NCBI GenBank assembly: GCA_026196445.1
Contig: JAPHTE010000167.1
Coordinates: 1 to 7,039, forward strand
Source of the DNA: Lysobacterales bacterium
Lineage (GTDB): Bacteria > Pseudomonadota > Gammaproteobacteria > Xanthomonadales > SZUA-36
DNA length: 7,039 bases
Direction: 5' to 3'
Shown: piece by piece, positions 1 through 5,706 of the stretch
How the letters are laid out: every line of letters begins with the position of its first letter
How positions within the stretch are numbered: the stretch's first letter is position 1
Notes under the pieces: generated by a model
Told to the model about the DNA's origin: nothing
Databases searched by the model: none
Seen by the model: the letters and a program-made list of their open reading frames with translations, nothing else
Translations under genes and position numbers: made by a program

Positions 1-1147
1 TCTTGCGGCTGCGGTCGTCACCAACCCGGTAGAAGCGCTCTGTAATCCTCGGGATGTCGCGGTGCGGTATACCAATACCGGTATCCTTGACACTGAATAT
101 GAGGCCTCGAGATGTCTCCTGCCAGGTCACCTGGATGCTGCCATTTTTCGGTGTGTAGTTGATGGCGTTGACGACCAGGTTCTGAAACGCGCTTCTCAGG
201 TCTGCCTCGATGCCGCGCAAACCCAGGTCGGGCTCGATCTTGAAGTGCAAATGGTGTCGTCCGTTGCTCAGGTCTTCCGCTTGTTCGGCGATTTGGGCCA
301 GCATGGCCGGGATGTCTACATCGTCGGCGCCGTCCAGTTTTTTTGTATCCTGCAGCCTGGAGAGTTCGAGCAAGTCATCGAGCAGCGCGTGCATCTGGCG
401 CGCCTGTTTGAGCATACGCTCGATGGCTTCCGGGTCCGGTTCCGCGTCCTGGCTCTGCAGTATCTCGAGGTAGCCGAGCAACACGGTTAACGGCGTGCGC
501 AGTTCGTGGGAAACGTTGGCCACCAGGTCGTGACGCATACGTTCCAGGTTGTGTACGTCGGTTATGTCCCGCAGGATCAGAAGGCGCTGGTTCCTTCTGA
601 AACGCACCGCGCTGATTTGCAGCGTGATGTTGTCATCGGTCGGACAGGCGAGTTCCAGCGTGCTTTGTAAATGGTCTTGCACGGCGAGCCATTCGGCGAA
701 AACCGGCTCCCTGATCAAGTTGGTAACAACCTGGCCCCGGTCGGCGGGGGTCTTCAAACCAAGGAGCTTTACCGCCGAATCATTGAACCAGCGAATGATG
801 TCGTTTTTGTCGATGACCAGCGTGGCGTCCGGAAAGGCATCGGCCATACCCCTGAAATCGTCGATCGCCTCCTGGTATCGCCGGTTCTGTTTCCTGTTCT
901 GCTTTTGCAGTTCTGCAATGCTGTCGAAAATATCCGCCCACATGCCGAGGCTTTCCGGCGGGTCTGCCTCCCAGGATTGCAACCACCTGTACAGGCGCAG
1001 GCTATTGGTGAGGAGCCAGGCCAGGTACAGCAGCAGGAATAGTGTCAGAAGCAGGGCCACGTGCCCGGACCACCAACCGATCAGAATGGCCAGCAGCGTG
1101 CCGATGGCCAGGCGGGTCAGGTGAAATTTCCAGTCGGATTTGATCAT
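1..1147 (-). CDS. phoR: PhoR, phosphate-regulon sensor histidine kinase (3' end beyond window)
   Basis: Inner-membrane sensor kinase that phosphorylates PhoB when phosphate is scarce. The frame is open from ATG at 1147 to the left edge, giving 382 residues with no stop; family members are about 430, so the last few dozen residues are missing. Visible order: short N-terminus, two hydrophobic segments (about 12-26 and 29-47) with almost no periplasmic loop, as usual for PhoR; a PAS-like region (about 95-200); the dimerisation/phosphoacceptor motif NVSHELRTPL with His214; N-box FQNLVVNAIN (Asn327); G1 box DTGIGIP (from Asp355); F-box ERFYRVGDDRSR near the edge. The start lies 21 nt after the phoB stop, so the two are almost certainly one transcript. 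The GGGG ribosome-binding sequence sits inside a small CTGCC/GGCAG hairpin. Family assignment is firm; the PhoR rather than generic kinase call also rests on the adjacent phoB. Confidence 0.95.
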   Translation of the reverse strand, partial: MIKSDWKFHLTRLAIGTLLAILIGWWSGHVALLLTLFLLLYLAWLLTNSLRLYRWLQSWEADPPESLGMWADIFDSIAELQKQNRKQNRRYQEAIDDFRGMADAFPDATLVIDKNDIIRWFNDSAVKLLGLKTPADRGQVVTNLIREPVFAEWLAVQDHLQSTLELACPTDDNITLQISAVRFRRNQRLLILRDITDVHNLERMRHDLVANVSHELRTPLTVLLGYLEILQSQDAEPDPEAIERMLKQARQMHALLDDLLELSRLQDTKKLDGADDVDIPAMLAQIAEQAEDLSNGRHHLHFKIEPDLGLRGIEADLRSAFQNLVVNAINYTPKNGSIQVTWQETSRGLIFSVKDTGIGIPHRDIPRITERFYRVGDDRSRK

Positions 1148-1168
1148 GCTCTGCCCCGGGCAGCGCGC

Positions 1169-1867
1169 TCAGTCTTCGACCACGAACCGGTAGCCGTGGC
1201 TGCGTACCGTTTGTATGTAGTGCTTGAGATCTGCGGTTGCCAGGATTTTCCTGAGGCGGCGGATATGCACGTCCACGGTGCGTTCCTCGAGGTAGACGTT
1301 GGTGCCCCAGACATGATCCAGTAACTGGGCACGGCTGTAGGAACGGTTGACATGGGTCATGAAAAATTCGAGCAAACGGTACTCGGTGGGCCCGAAATGA
1401 ACCGGCTCCTGGTCCAGGAATACCTGCCGGGATGCCGTGTCCATGGTAATGGCACCGGTTGTAATCCTGCCGTCCTCGCCACCCGGGTCGGCCCTGCGCA
1501 GCACGGCATTTATCCGGGCGATCAGCTCCCTCGGCGAGAACGGCTTGACGATGTAATCGTCCGCGCCCGCGTTCAAACCAGTGACCTTGTCGTCTTCTGA
1601 AACCCTGGCCGTCAGCATGATGATGGGAATGTCTTCCGTCACGCTGCCCTTGCGCAGGCGGCGGGTCAGTTCCGGACCACTCATATTGGGCATCATCCAG
1701 TCGAGCAGGATGATATCGGGTGATTGTTCGTTAATTTTGAGCAGGGCTTCCTGGCCACTGGCGGCGCATTGCACGGACATGCCGGATTTGGCCAGGCCAA
1801 AGCGGATCATTTCCCGGATTGCGGATTCGTCATCAACAACCAATACGTTGATTTGCTTTTCGGACAC
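1169..1867 (-). CDS. phoB: PhoB, phosphate-regulon response regulator (OmpR family)
   Basis: Transcription factor activated by PhoR; binds Pho boxes to switch on phosphate-scavenging genes. Length is 232 residues, close to E. coli PhoB (229). Receiver domain about 5-122: acidic pair Asp12-Asp13, phosphoacceptor Asp56 in LLDWMMP, Thr86, Tyr105 and Lys108 in DDYIVKPFSP. Winged-helix DNA-binding domain about 135-230, with the PhoB-like stretches GPTEYRLLEFFMTH and DHVWGTNVYLEERTVDVHIRRLRK split over about 159-207, the latter holding the recognition helix. The start is GTG (1867), preceded by a purine-rich GAAGAGAG about 5 nt upstream. A Pho box and TATAAT lie just upstream, so autoregulation is expected. 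Identification is firm from overall PhoB similarity beyond the generic OmpR fold, plus the Pho box and phoR context. Confidence 0.97.
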   Translation of the reverse strand: MSEKQINVLVVDDESAIREMIRFGLAKSGMSVQCAASGQEALLKINEQSPDIILLDWMMPNMSGPELTRRLRKGSVTEDIPIIMLTARVSEDDKVTGLNAGADDYIVKPFSPRELIARINAVLRRADPGGEDGRITTGAITMDTASRQVFLDQEPVHFGPTEYRLLEFFMTHVNRSYSRAQLLDHVWGTNVYLEERTVDVHIRRLRKILATADLKHYIQTVRSHGYRFVVED

Positions 1868-1915
1868 GAGCTCTCTTCACGGACAAGTTACGTAATACGA
1901 TTACTTATCCAGACC

Positions 1916-1921
1916 ATTATA
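1916..1921 (-). promoter_or_regulatory. phoB promoter, -10 element
   Basis: Read on the minus strand these six bases are a perfect TATAAT. It lies 9 nt downstream of the Pho box and about 48 nt upstream of the phoB GTG. There is no good -35 hexamer at 17 bp, which is typical of PhoB-activated promoters where the Pho box replaces the -35. Transcription would begin near 1909, giving a leader of about 40 nt. Confidence 0.8.
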
Positions 1922-1930
1922 TGAGGGATT

Positions 1931-1948
1931 ATGACAGTTTCGTGACAA
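1931..1948 (-). promoter_or_regulatory. Pho box (PhoB operator) upstream of phoB
   Basis: On the minus strand the site reads TTGTCAC-GAAA-CTGTCAT: two 7-bp half-sites with the 11-bp period and 4-bp A-rich linker of the classical Pho box (CTGTCAT repeats). One half-site is a full match to CTGTCAT, the other differs at two positions. A weaker third half-site (CGTGCAC) is in phase at 1953-1959. The spacing to TATAAT resembles known PhoB-dependent promoters such as phoA. It implies positive autoregulation of phoB-phoR. Confidence 0.87.
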
Positions 1949-1989
1949 CGAGGTGCACGAGCAACGTGGGTGACTGAATACGCCAACGT

Positions 1990-3468
1990 TTATTTGTCTG
2001 CTTCCTGCTGCTCAATACGCAATTCCATCAGCCTCGCGCTGACCCTGGCGCGCTGGTAATAATCGAGGTCTGCACGTTTTACCAGGCTTTCCAATTGCGT
2101 AATAGCTTCTTCTGTTCCACCGCGCTGGTAATAGGATTCCGCAATAGCCTCCGTGGCACGGACGTCGTCACCCGCCTGGCTGGCAGCCTGCGCGTAAAGC
2201 GCATACAGGTCCGGGTCGTCAGGCCTGGAGGCCAGTTGTTCTTTCAGTACCGTGCTGGCCTCGGCGGAAAACTCGGGAGTGTCCTGCTCCAGCAAGGCCT
2301 TGGCGTATTCATAAGCGATCGCCCGGTTGCCGGGAAAGACGTGGTACAGGGACTGGAGCGCGTCGATCGCCTGCTGGTTTTGCCCCGTATCCATGTGCAA
2401 CTGGGCCATTTGCAACTGGAAAGCCAGCTCGTTCGGTTCCTGTTCCAGCAACTGGCTGAGTATGGCCGAGGCCTTGCCGTATTCGGCATTGCGTTGCCTG
2501 GCCATGGCCAGGCCGTACAGATTGCCGGTCCTGCGCGCCGGGTCCAGGTCTTTTTCCAGTTCACTGTCAAAATACTCGATGGCCTTATTCGGGTCCCGCT
2601 CCAGCAAGGCCCTGAGCCGCGCCTGGACGATATAAAACTGCCGGCCGTCGGATTCTTCCACTTCGGGCAGGTTTTGAATACGTGCCTCTGCCTCGGCGAT
2701 ACGATTGACGGAAACCGGGTGTGTGCGCAGAAACTCGGGTGGCCCTTCTCCGTTCGCGCGGGTTTGCTGGCTCATTCGCTGGAAGAAATCAGCCATGCCT
2801 TGCGGGTTGTAACCGCTGGCGGCGAGGGTCCGGATACCAACCCGGTCGGCCTCTACTTCATTGTGCCGGGTGAAGTTGATCTGGGCCTGAGCGGCAATCG
2901 CCTGTGCGCTCACGACAGCCCCGGTAACCACGTCGCCGTCACCGCCGCTGGCCAGTATCACGCCCATCATCGCCAGCATGGCCAGGATATTCATGGTTTT
3001 ACCCTTTTCGAATGCCCTGTACATGTGTAGCTGGGTAATGTGGGCGATTTCATGGGACAGCACGCCAGCCACCTCGTCCTGGGTTTCCGCCAGCAGGACC
3101 AGGCCGCTGTGCAGGGCAATGACGCCACCGGGAGCGGCGAACGCGTTAATTACGTCCTGGTCCATTACCACGAAAGTGAAGTTTGCGCCCGGCTGGTCGC
3201 TGTTTGATGCGAGGCGGAAACCCATGTTGGAGAAAAAGTCGCTGATCAAGGGATCTTCGACCAACAGGTCATAGGCACGTAACTGGCGGATCAGGTTTTC
3301 CGCGTACTCACGTTCCTCGGCATTGGAAAGTACATCGCTTGCTGAATTGCCAAGTTCGGGTAATTCAATACGGGCCGTTTGGGCGATGCTGGACAAGCTC
3401 ACTGCCGTCACCATGAGTGCGATCGATAAACGTTTCAGAAACCCGTGTTTTTGCTTGACCGGAATCAT
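1990..3468 (-). CDS. bepA: BepA-type periplasmic M48 metalloprotease with TPR domain
   Basis: Periplasmic protease/chaperone (formerly YfgC) that, in E. coli, helps assemble LptD and degrades stalled outer-membrane proteins at the BAM complex. It has 492 residues against 487 in E. coli. The N-terminus is a signal peptide (basic KRL near 12-14, hydrophobic core about 15-28, probable cleavage near 28-32). The M48 domain spans about 45-265: zinc motif HEIAH (His139, Glu140, His143), third ligand Glu206 in NEVEADRVG, and His250 in RTHP, matching the E. coli His246 that gates the active site. The region about 270-490 is helical with TPR-like repeats. The ATG at 3468 has AGGGA just upstream. It is followed after 122 nt by phoB with no clear terminator between, so readthrough into phoB-phoR is possible. 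It diverges from the glutaredoxin gene. Confidence 0.95.
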   Translation of the reverse strand: MIPVKQKHGFLKRLSIALMVTAVSLSSIAQTARIELPELGNSASDVLSNAEEREYAENLIRQLRAYDLLVEDPLISDFFSNMGFRLASNSDQPGANFTFVVMDQDVINAFAAPGGVIALHSGLVLLAETQDEVAGVLSHEIAHITQLHMYRAFEKGKTMNILAMLAMMGVILASGGDGDVVTGAVVSAQAIAAQAQINFTRHNEVEADRVGIRTLAASGYNPQGMADFFQRMSQQTRANGEGPPEFLRTHPVSVNRIAEAEARIQNLPEVEESDGRQFYIVQARLRALLERDPNKAIEYFDSELEKDLDPARRTGNLYGLAMARQRNAEYGKASAILSQLLEQEPNELAFQLQMAQLHMDTGQNQQAIDALQSLYHVFPGNRAIAYEYAKALLEQDTPEFSAEASTVLKEQLASRPDDPDLYALYAQAASQAGDDVRATEAIAESYYQRGGTEEAITQLESLVKRADLDYYQRARVSARLMELRIEQQEADK

Positions 3469-3492
3469 GCTTTCCCTGAGACTTGCATCATC

Positions 3493-3510
3493 GTGTCTGT
3501 GACACTGTCA
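3493..3510. promoter_or_regulatory. Overlapping palindromes upstream of bepA (possible operator)
   Basis: Two perfect short palindromes overlap: GTGTC-TGT-GACAC (3493-3505) and TGACA-C-TGTCA (3500-3510). They lie 25-42 nt upstream of the bepA start, in the 180-bp gap between bepA and the divergent glutaredoxin gene. Half-sites resemble the Pho sequence CTGTCA, but the period is 8 and the orientation inverted, so a PhoB site is unlikely. No convincing sigma-70 or sigma-E promoter for bepA could be fixed in this gap. A dimeric regulator site is inference only. Confidence 0.3.
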
Positions 3511-3648
3511 GTACCCGTTAGTTTAACGTGTTTAGCGTGGGTTTTCCGTTTAAGGAATCCCGTTACATAAGCTGGTCGGTATCGGGTAATTCGTCGCAGT
3601 AACCGGACCTTGTTGAATTGCAGCAACCTGCTGCTTGTGTGAAAAACC

Positions 3649-3894
3649 ATGCAAATCATTATTTATACCAAGGCCTATTGTTCCTTCTGTTTTGCGGCTA
3701 AGCGTCTGTTGTCCAAGCGGGGGCTCGGGTTTGAAGAAATCCCCGTCATGGGGAACCCGGCGAGCGAAAAGGAGATGCACGAACTAACCGGTGGCTACAC
3801 CGTTCCACAAATCCTGATCGACGGCAAACCAATCGGTGGTTACACTGAGCTGATCGAACTGGACATGGAAGGCCGTCTGAAGGAAGTCGCCTGA
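3649..3894 (+). CDS. Glutaredoxin (Grx3/GrxC-like), CSFC active site
   Basis: Small cytoplasmic thiol-disulfide oxidoreductase using glutathione. It has 81 residues, close to E. coli Grx3 (GrxC). Features of the thioredoxin fold: IIIYTK strand at the N-terminus, active-site Cys11-Ser-Phe-Cys14 followed by a basic helix, cis-proline loop TVPQ (51-54), and the glutathione-binding IGGYTEL (62-68). The active site is CSFC instead of the usual CPYC; serine in place of proline is also found in human Grx2 (CSYC), which can bind a [2Fe-2S] cluster. An in-frame stop at 3640-3642 fixes ATG 3649 as the first possible start, though the ribosome-binding site is poor and a 5-bp hairpin (GCAGC/GCTGC, 3620-3634) sits just upstream. 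It diverges from bepA. The family call is firm; the exact orthologue is uncertain. Confidence 0.92.
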   Translation: MQIIIYTKAYCSFCFAAKRLLSKRGLGFEEIPVMGNPASEKEMHELTGGYTVPQILIDGKPIGGYTELIELDMEGRLKEVA

Positions 3895-3940
3895 AACCTG
3901 CCTGGCAGGCTGACAATAATCTGTATAGACCTGGAAAAAG

Positions 3941-4009
3941 CGGTGGTGATTTGAGGCTGGTAAGCCTCTGTTGCATATTTGCAACGGTAATTTCCGAATG
4001 GCGCCACCG
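3941..4009 (+). ncRNA. Candidate structured RNA: closed multi-branch fold (unassigned)
   Basis: In the 316-nt gap before the FadL-like gene, 3941-3948 pairs with 4002-4009 (8 bp, one G-U), closing a loop that holds two adjacent perfect hairpins: GAGGCT-GGTA-AGCCTC (3953-3968) and GTTGCA-TATT-TGCAAC (3970-3985), one nucleotide apart. A 16-nt stretch (3986-4001) joins the second hairpin back to the closing helix. A terminator-like hairpin follows at 4030-4059. It could be a small RNA, a 3' UTR of the glutaredoxin transcript, or a leader aptamer. No match to TPP, cobalamin, c-di-GMP, glycine or hammerhead motifs was recognised by eye. Orientation is inferred from the flanking plus-strand genes and the T-run; no clear promoter was found. 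Structure is seen by pairing only, so chance is not excluded. Confidence 0.3.
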
Positions 4010-4029
4010 GGCATAACGGGAAAGAAAAT

Positions 4030-4059
4030 CTGCCTGTATTTTTAGAGGGCAGTCTTTTT
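4030..4059 (+). terminator. Weak Rho-independent terminator candidate
   Basis: CTGCC (4030-4034) pairs with GGCAG (4048-4052) around a 13-nt loop, with one possible extra T-G pair, followed by TCTTTTT (4053-4059). The stem is short, but the T-run directly follows. The opposite strand also has a T-rich tail after the same stem, so it could act in both directions. It probably ends the glutaredoxin transcript or the candidate structured RNA. Confidence 0.45.
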
Positions 4060-4139
4060 AATATAAAACATATTGTTACAGTTCATTTCTCATTCTATAC
4101 CTATATAATTGTACAAATCGCTTTAACGGGATTTTTACA

Positions 4140-4168
4140 TTGACATTTTGTGGTTTTCCTGCCATATT
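4140..4168 (+). promoter_or_regulatory. Sigma-70-like promoter for the FadL-like gene
   Basis: A perfect -35 TTGACA (4140-4145) is followed after 17 bp by CATATT (4163-4168, 4 of 6 matches to TATAAT). The surrounding region is strongly AT-rich. A perfect TATAAT also occurs at 4104-4109 but lacks a good -35. Transcription from this promoter would start near 4175, leaving a leader of about 35 nt before the GTG at 4211. A 7-bp direct repeat overlaps the -10. Confidence 0.5.
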
Positions 4169-4173
4169 CCTGC
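4156..4173 (+). repeat. TTCCTGC direct repeat, 11-bp period, over the promoter
   Basis: TTCCTGC occurs at 4156-4162 and again at 4167-4173, exactly 11 bp apart, each followed by an ATA-containing stretch. This is the layout used by OmpR/PhoB-family regulators, which bind tandem half-sites one helical turn apart. The bases do not match the Pho box. It overlaps the putative -10, so a bound protein would be expected to repress. Two copies only; could be coincidence. Confidence 0.3.
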
Positions 4174-4210
4174 ATAATTGCAAACAGATGTCTGCGAGGC
4201 TTCAGCGTCG

Positions 4211-5401
4211 GTGACGAAATTACGTAAATTGGCAGTGTTATTGATGGTGTTGGGAATGCTCCCGGCGCTTTCTGTTGCCCGTGTTTCAGGTCTGCCAATG
4301 GCTGGTTTCAATGCAGGCGGTGCAGGTCTGACCCCGTTTTACGTGCTGGGCTTCGAACTGGGCCCCTGGCAGGATTACCTGGCCCAGGAGTTGACGCCCG
4401 ACTACCTGCTGGACCCGGCAACCCCGCCACTGCATATTTCCTGGATCAATGAACACTCCGAGCTGATCCTGCCGTTTTTCGCCAGGGAAATTCTTGGTGA
4501 GCCGGAAACCTTCCTCAGGCTGGAGATCGATTGGCAGTATTCAGACCAGTTGGCCATGCAGGACTTTGAGCCATTCATGGGTTCCGGAATTTTTGGCCTC
4601 GAGCGCAAGCTGATATCACCCGGTCTGCTGCACCAGTTGAACGATAGCCAGCTGATCGGTGTTTCGGCGGTGTTTGCAACGCAGAGCTACGGTGTGTCCG
4701 ACCTGGGCCTGCACGCCTACAACGAAACGTTGCCGGCCAGTTTCAGGCAGATGGCTTATGACCCCTACCAGGAAACTGGTTACGGGGCCGGTGTCAGCCT
4801 GGCATTACGTAGCAAGCTGGGCGATCACGTCAAACTGGATGCAGGTTTCCGTTCCCGTATCGACATGGACGAATTTGCCAACTACCGTGGTGTTTACTCA
4901 CAGCCGGCAGACCTGGATATCCCGGCCCGTGCGCAACTGGGCCTGGCCGTCCAGGCCAGCGACCAGTCGTGGTTGAATTTCAAGGTTGAGCGGGTCTTGT
5001 ACAGCGAGGTCGGCGCATTTGCCAGCCGCAACCTGCCGGGCCGTTTCCTTTCATTGCTGGGTGACTCGACCAGCCCGTCATTCTCCTGGAATGACCTGAC
5101 TGTCTATTCCGTAGGCTGGGCTTGGACGGATGACAAGGGTAGTACCTGGAATGTCGATATCAGTTCACGGTCGCAGCCATTGCCGACTTCCAGGATCCTG
5201 AGCCAGGCGATTGATGCCGACCTGGCCCAGAATGCCATGACGATCGGTTACAGCCGTCGTATGAGCATGACCAGCCAATTCAATTTCAACGCTGCTTACG
5301 CACCGGCCGAATACGCCTTTGGCGGCAATGTACTGGGCGTCACCACGGATAAACTGGGTCGGGATCTTGAGCTCGAAGCGTTCTGGACCTGGGATTTCTA
5401 A
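4211..5401 (+). CDS. FadL-like outer-membrane beta-barrel protein
   Basis: Probable outer-membrane channel related to the FadL/TodX/OmpP1 group, which takes up hydrophobic compounds; the substrate is not predictable. Starting at GTG 4211 it has 396 residues: basic TKLRK, hydrophobic core about 8-22 and AxA-type cleavage near LSVA (20-23), an excellent signal peptide. The open frame extends upstream to TTG 4178, but this would put 11 polar residues ahead of the signal, so GTG is preferred; GAGG lies 11 nt before it. Residues about 190-396 show alternating amphipathic strands with FadL-like landmarks: YGAGVSLALRSKLG, PADLDIPARAQLG, SWNDLTVYSVGWAW, RSQPLPTSR. It ends in Phe (WTWDF), the BAM recognition signal. 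The N-terminal half lacks the conserved FadL hatch with its NPA motif and is shorter than E. coli FadL (446). Barrel assignment is good; FadL membership is moderate. Confidence 0.7.
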   Translation: MTKLRKLAVLLMVLGMLPALSVARVSGLPMAGFNAGGAGLTPFYVLGFELGPWQDYLAQELTPDYLLDPATPPLHISWINEHSELILPFFAREILGEPETFLRLEIDWQYSDQLAMQDFEPFMGSGIFGLERKLISPGLLHQLNDSQLIGVSAVFATQSYGVSDLGLHAYNETLPASFRQMAYDPYQETGYGAGVSLALRSKLGDHVKLDAGFRSRIDMDEFANYRGVYSQPADLDIPARAQLGLAVQASDQSWLNFKVERVLYSEVGAFASRNLPGRFLSLLGDSTSPSFSWNDLTVYSVGWAWTDDKGSTWNVDISSRSQPLPTSRILSQAIDADLAQNAMTIGYSRRMSMTSQFNFNAAYAPAEYAFGGNVLGVTTDKLGRDLELEAFWTWDF

Positions 5402-5499
5402 GACACACCCGTCTCATACTCCCCAAATCCTGAATCAGCCCGGTCTACCCAGAACACTCAAACTATTCCGTTAGGAACTTAATCCGGATATTGTGCCAG
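5402..5499. other. Intergenic stretch after the FadL-like gene, no gene seen
   Basis: First part of the 343-nt gap before perM. It has no plausible coding frame and no hairpin with a T-run, so no intrinsic terminator for the FadL-like gene is evident. Only a weak TTCC-GTTA-GGAA stem (5466-5477) and a GGAACTT (5474-5480) resembling a sigma-E -35 box without a matching -10 were noticed. Confidence 0.5.
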
Positions 5500-5623
5500 T
5501 ATCACGAGAATTGACGCCGGACAGGTGTGGCTGGATGTAGGGCTGGACTGAGACCCATAGCCTTAGCTATGGATCGAGGGAAGCTCAAGTCCAGCCGCGC
5601 ATGGACAAGTCAAGATCGTGATA
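5500..5623. repeat. 124-bp palindromic intergenic element with matched ends (MITE-like)
   Basis: The ends are inverted repeats: TATCACGA (5500-5507) against TCGTGATA (5616-5623), 8 of 8, then TTGAC (5511-5515) against GTCAA (5609-5613). Inside, GGCTGGACT (5541-5549) pairs perfectly with AGTCCAGCC (5588-5596), extended by GAG/CTC with one bulge. The core is CCATAGC-CTTA-GCTATGG (5555-5572), and 5573-5583 is unpaired purine-rich sequence. A second GGCTGGA (5529-5535) can pair with the same partner, giving two exclusive folds. It has no coding frame. TA at both outer edges could be a target duplication as in IS630/Tc1-type elements. It sits between the FadL-like gene and perM. The structure is directly visible; mobility is inference and needs other copies in the genome. 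Confidence 0.6.
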
Positions 5624-5656
5624 GGACTCAGGCCGGTTGCAAAGTATACTCTCGAA

Positions 5657-5684
5657 TTGTTACTCAATTATGTAACTTTATTTT
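5657..5684 (+). promoter_or_regulatory. Possible perM promoter with overlapping inverted repeats
   Basis: TTGTTA (5657-5662) and TATTTT (5679-5684), spaced 16 bp, form a weak sigma-70 candidate in an AT-rich stretch. Overlapping inverted repeats AATTG/CAATT (5655-5669) and GTTAC/GTAAC (5659-5676) cover the -35 and spacer and could be an operator. Both hexamers are imperfect, so the assignment is tentative. Confidence 0.35.
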
Positions 5685-5706
5685 ATGTTAAGCAGTGATT
5701 ATCAAA

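Noticed and set aside
62..1124. Plus-strand open frames over the left end
   Set aside because: They are antisense to the phoR frame, which is open through to the window edge and carries all the kinase boxes.
2095..3030. A 311-codon open frame on the plus strand
   Set aside because: It lies wholly antisense to bepA, whose protein has clear catalytic motifs. The antisense product shows no family features and is a shadow of a GC-rich gene.
3493..3510. Possible second Pho box near bepA from CTGTGAC and CTGTCAG
   Set aside because: The two half-sites are 8 bp apart rather than 11, and one deviates from the consensus core.
3465..3659. A 64-codon minus-strand frame whose stop overlaps the bepA start as ATGA
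   Set aside because: The overlap looks like coupling, but the start lacks a ribosome-binding site, lies inside the glutaredoxin gene, and the product shows no recognisable features.
3897..3909. CCTGC-CTG-GCAGG hairpin just after the glutaredoxin stop as a terminator
   Set aside because: Only five pairs, a 3-nt loop and no T-run follow; the later hairpin at 4030-4059 is a better candidate.
3953..3985. Two tandem hairpins considered as a CRISPR fragment, tRNA arm or hammerhead ribozyme
   Set aside because: No repeated units with spacers, no tRNA-like arms or CCA, and no hammerhead core sequences; left as an unassigned RNA candidate.
5474..5480. GGAACTT resembling a sigma-E -35 box
   Set aside because: No matching -10 at 15-17 bp, and it is about 265 nt from perM with the palindromic element between.
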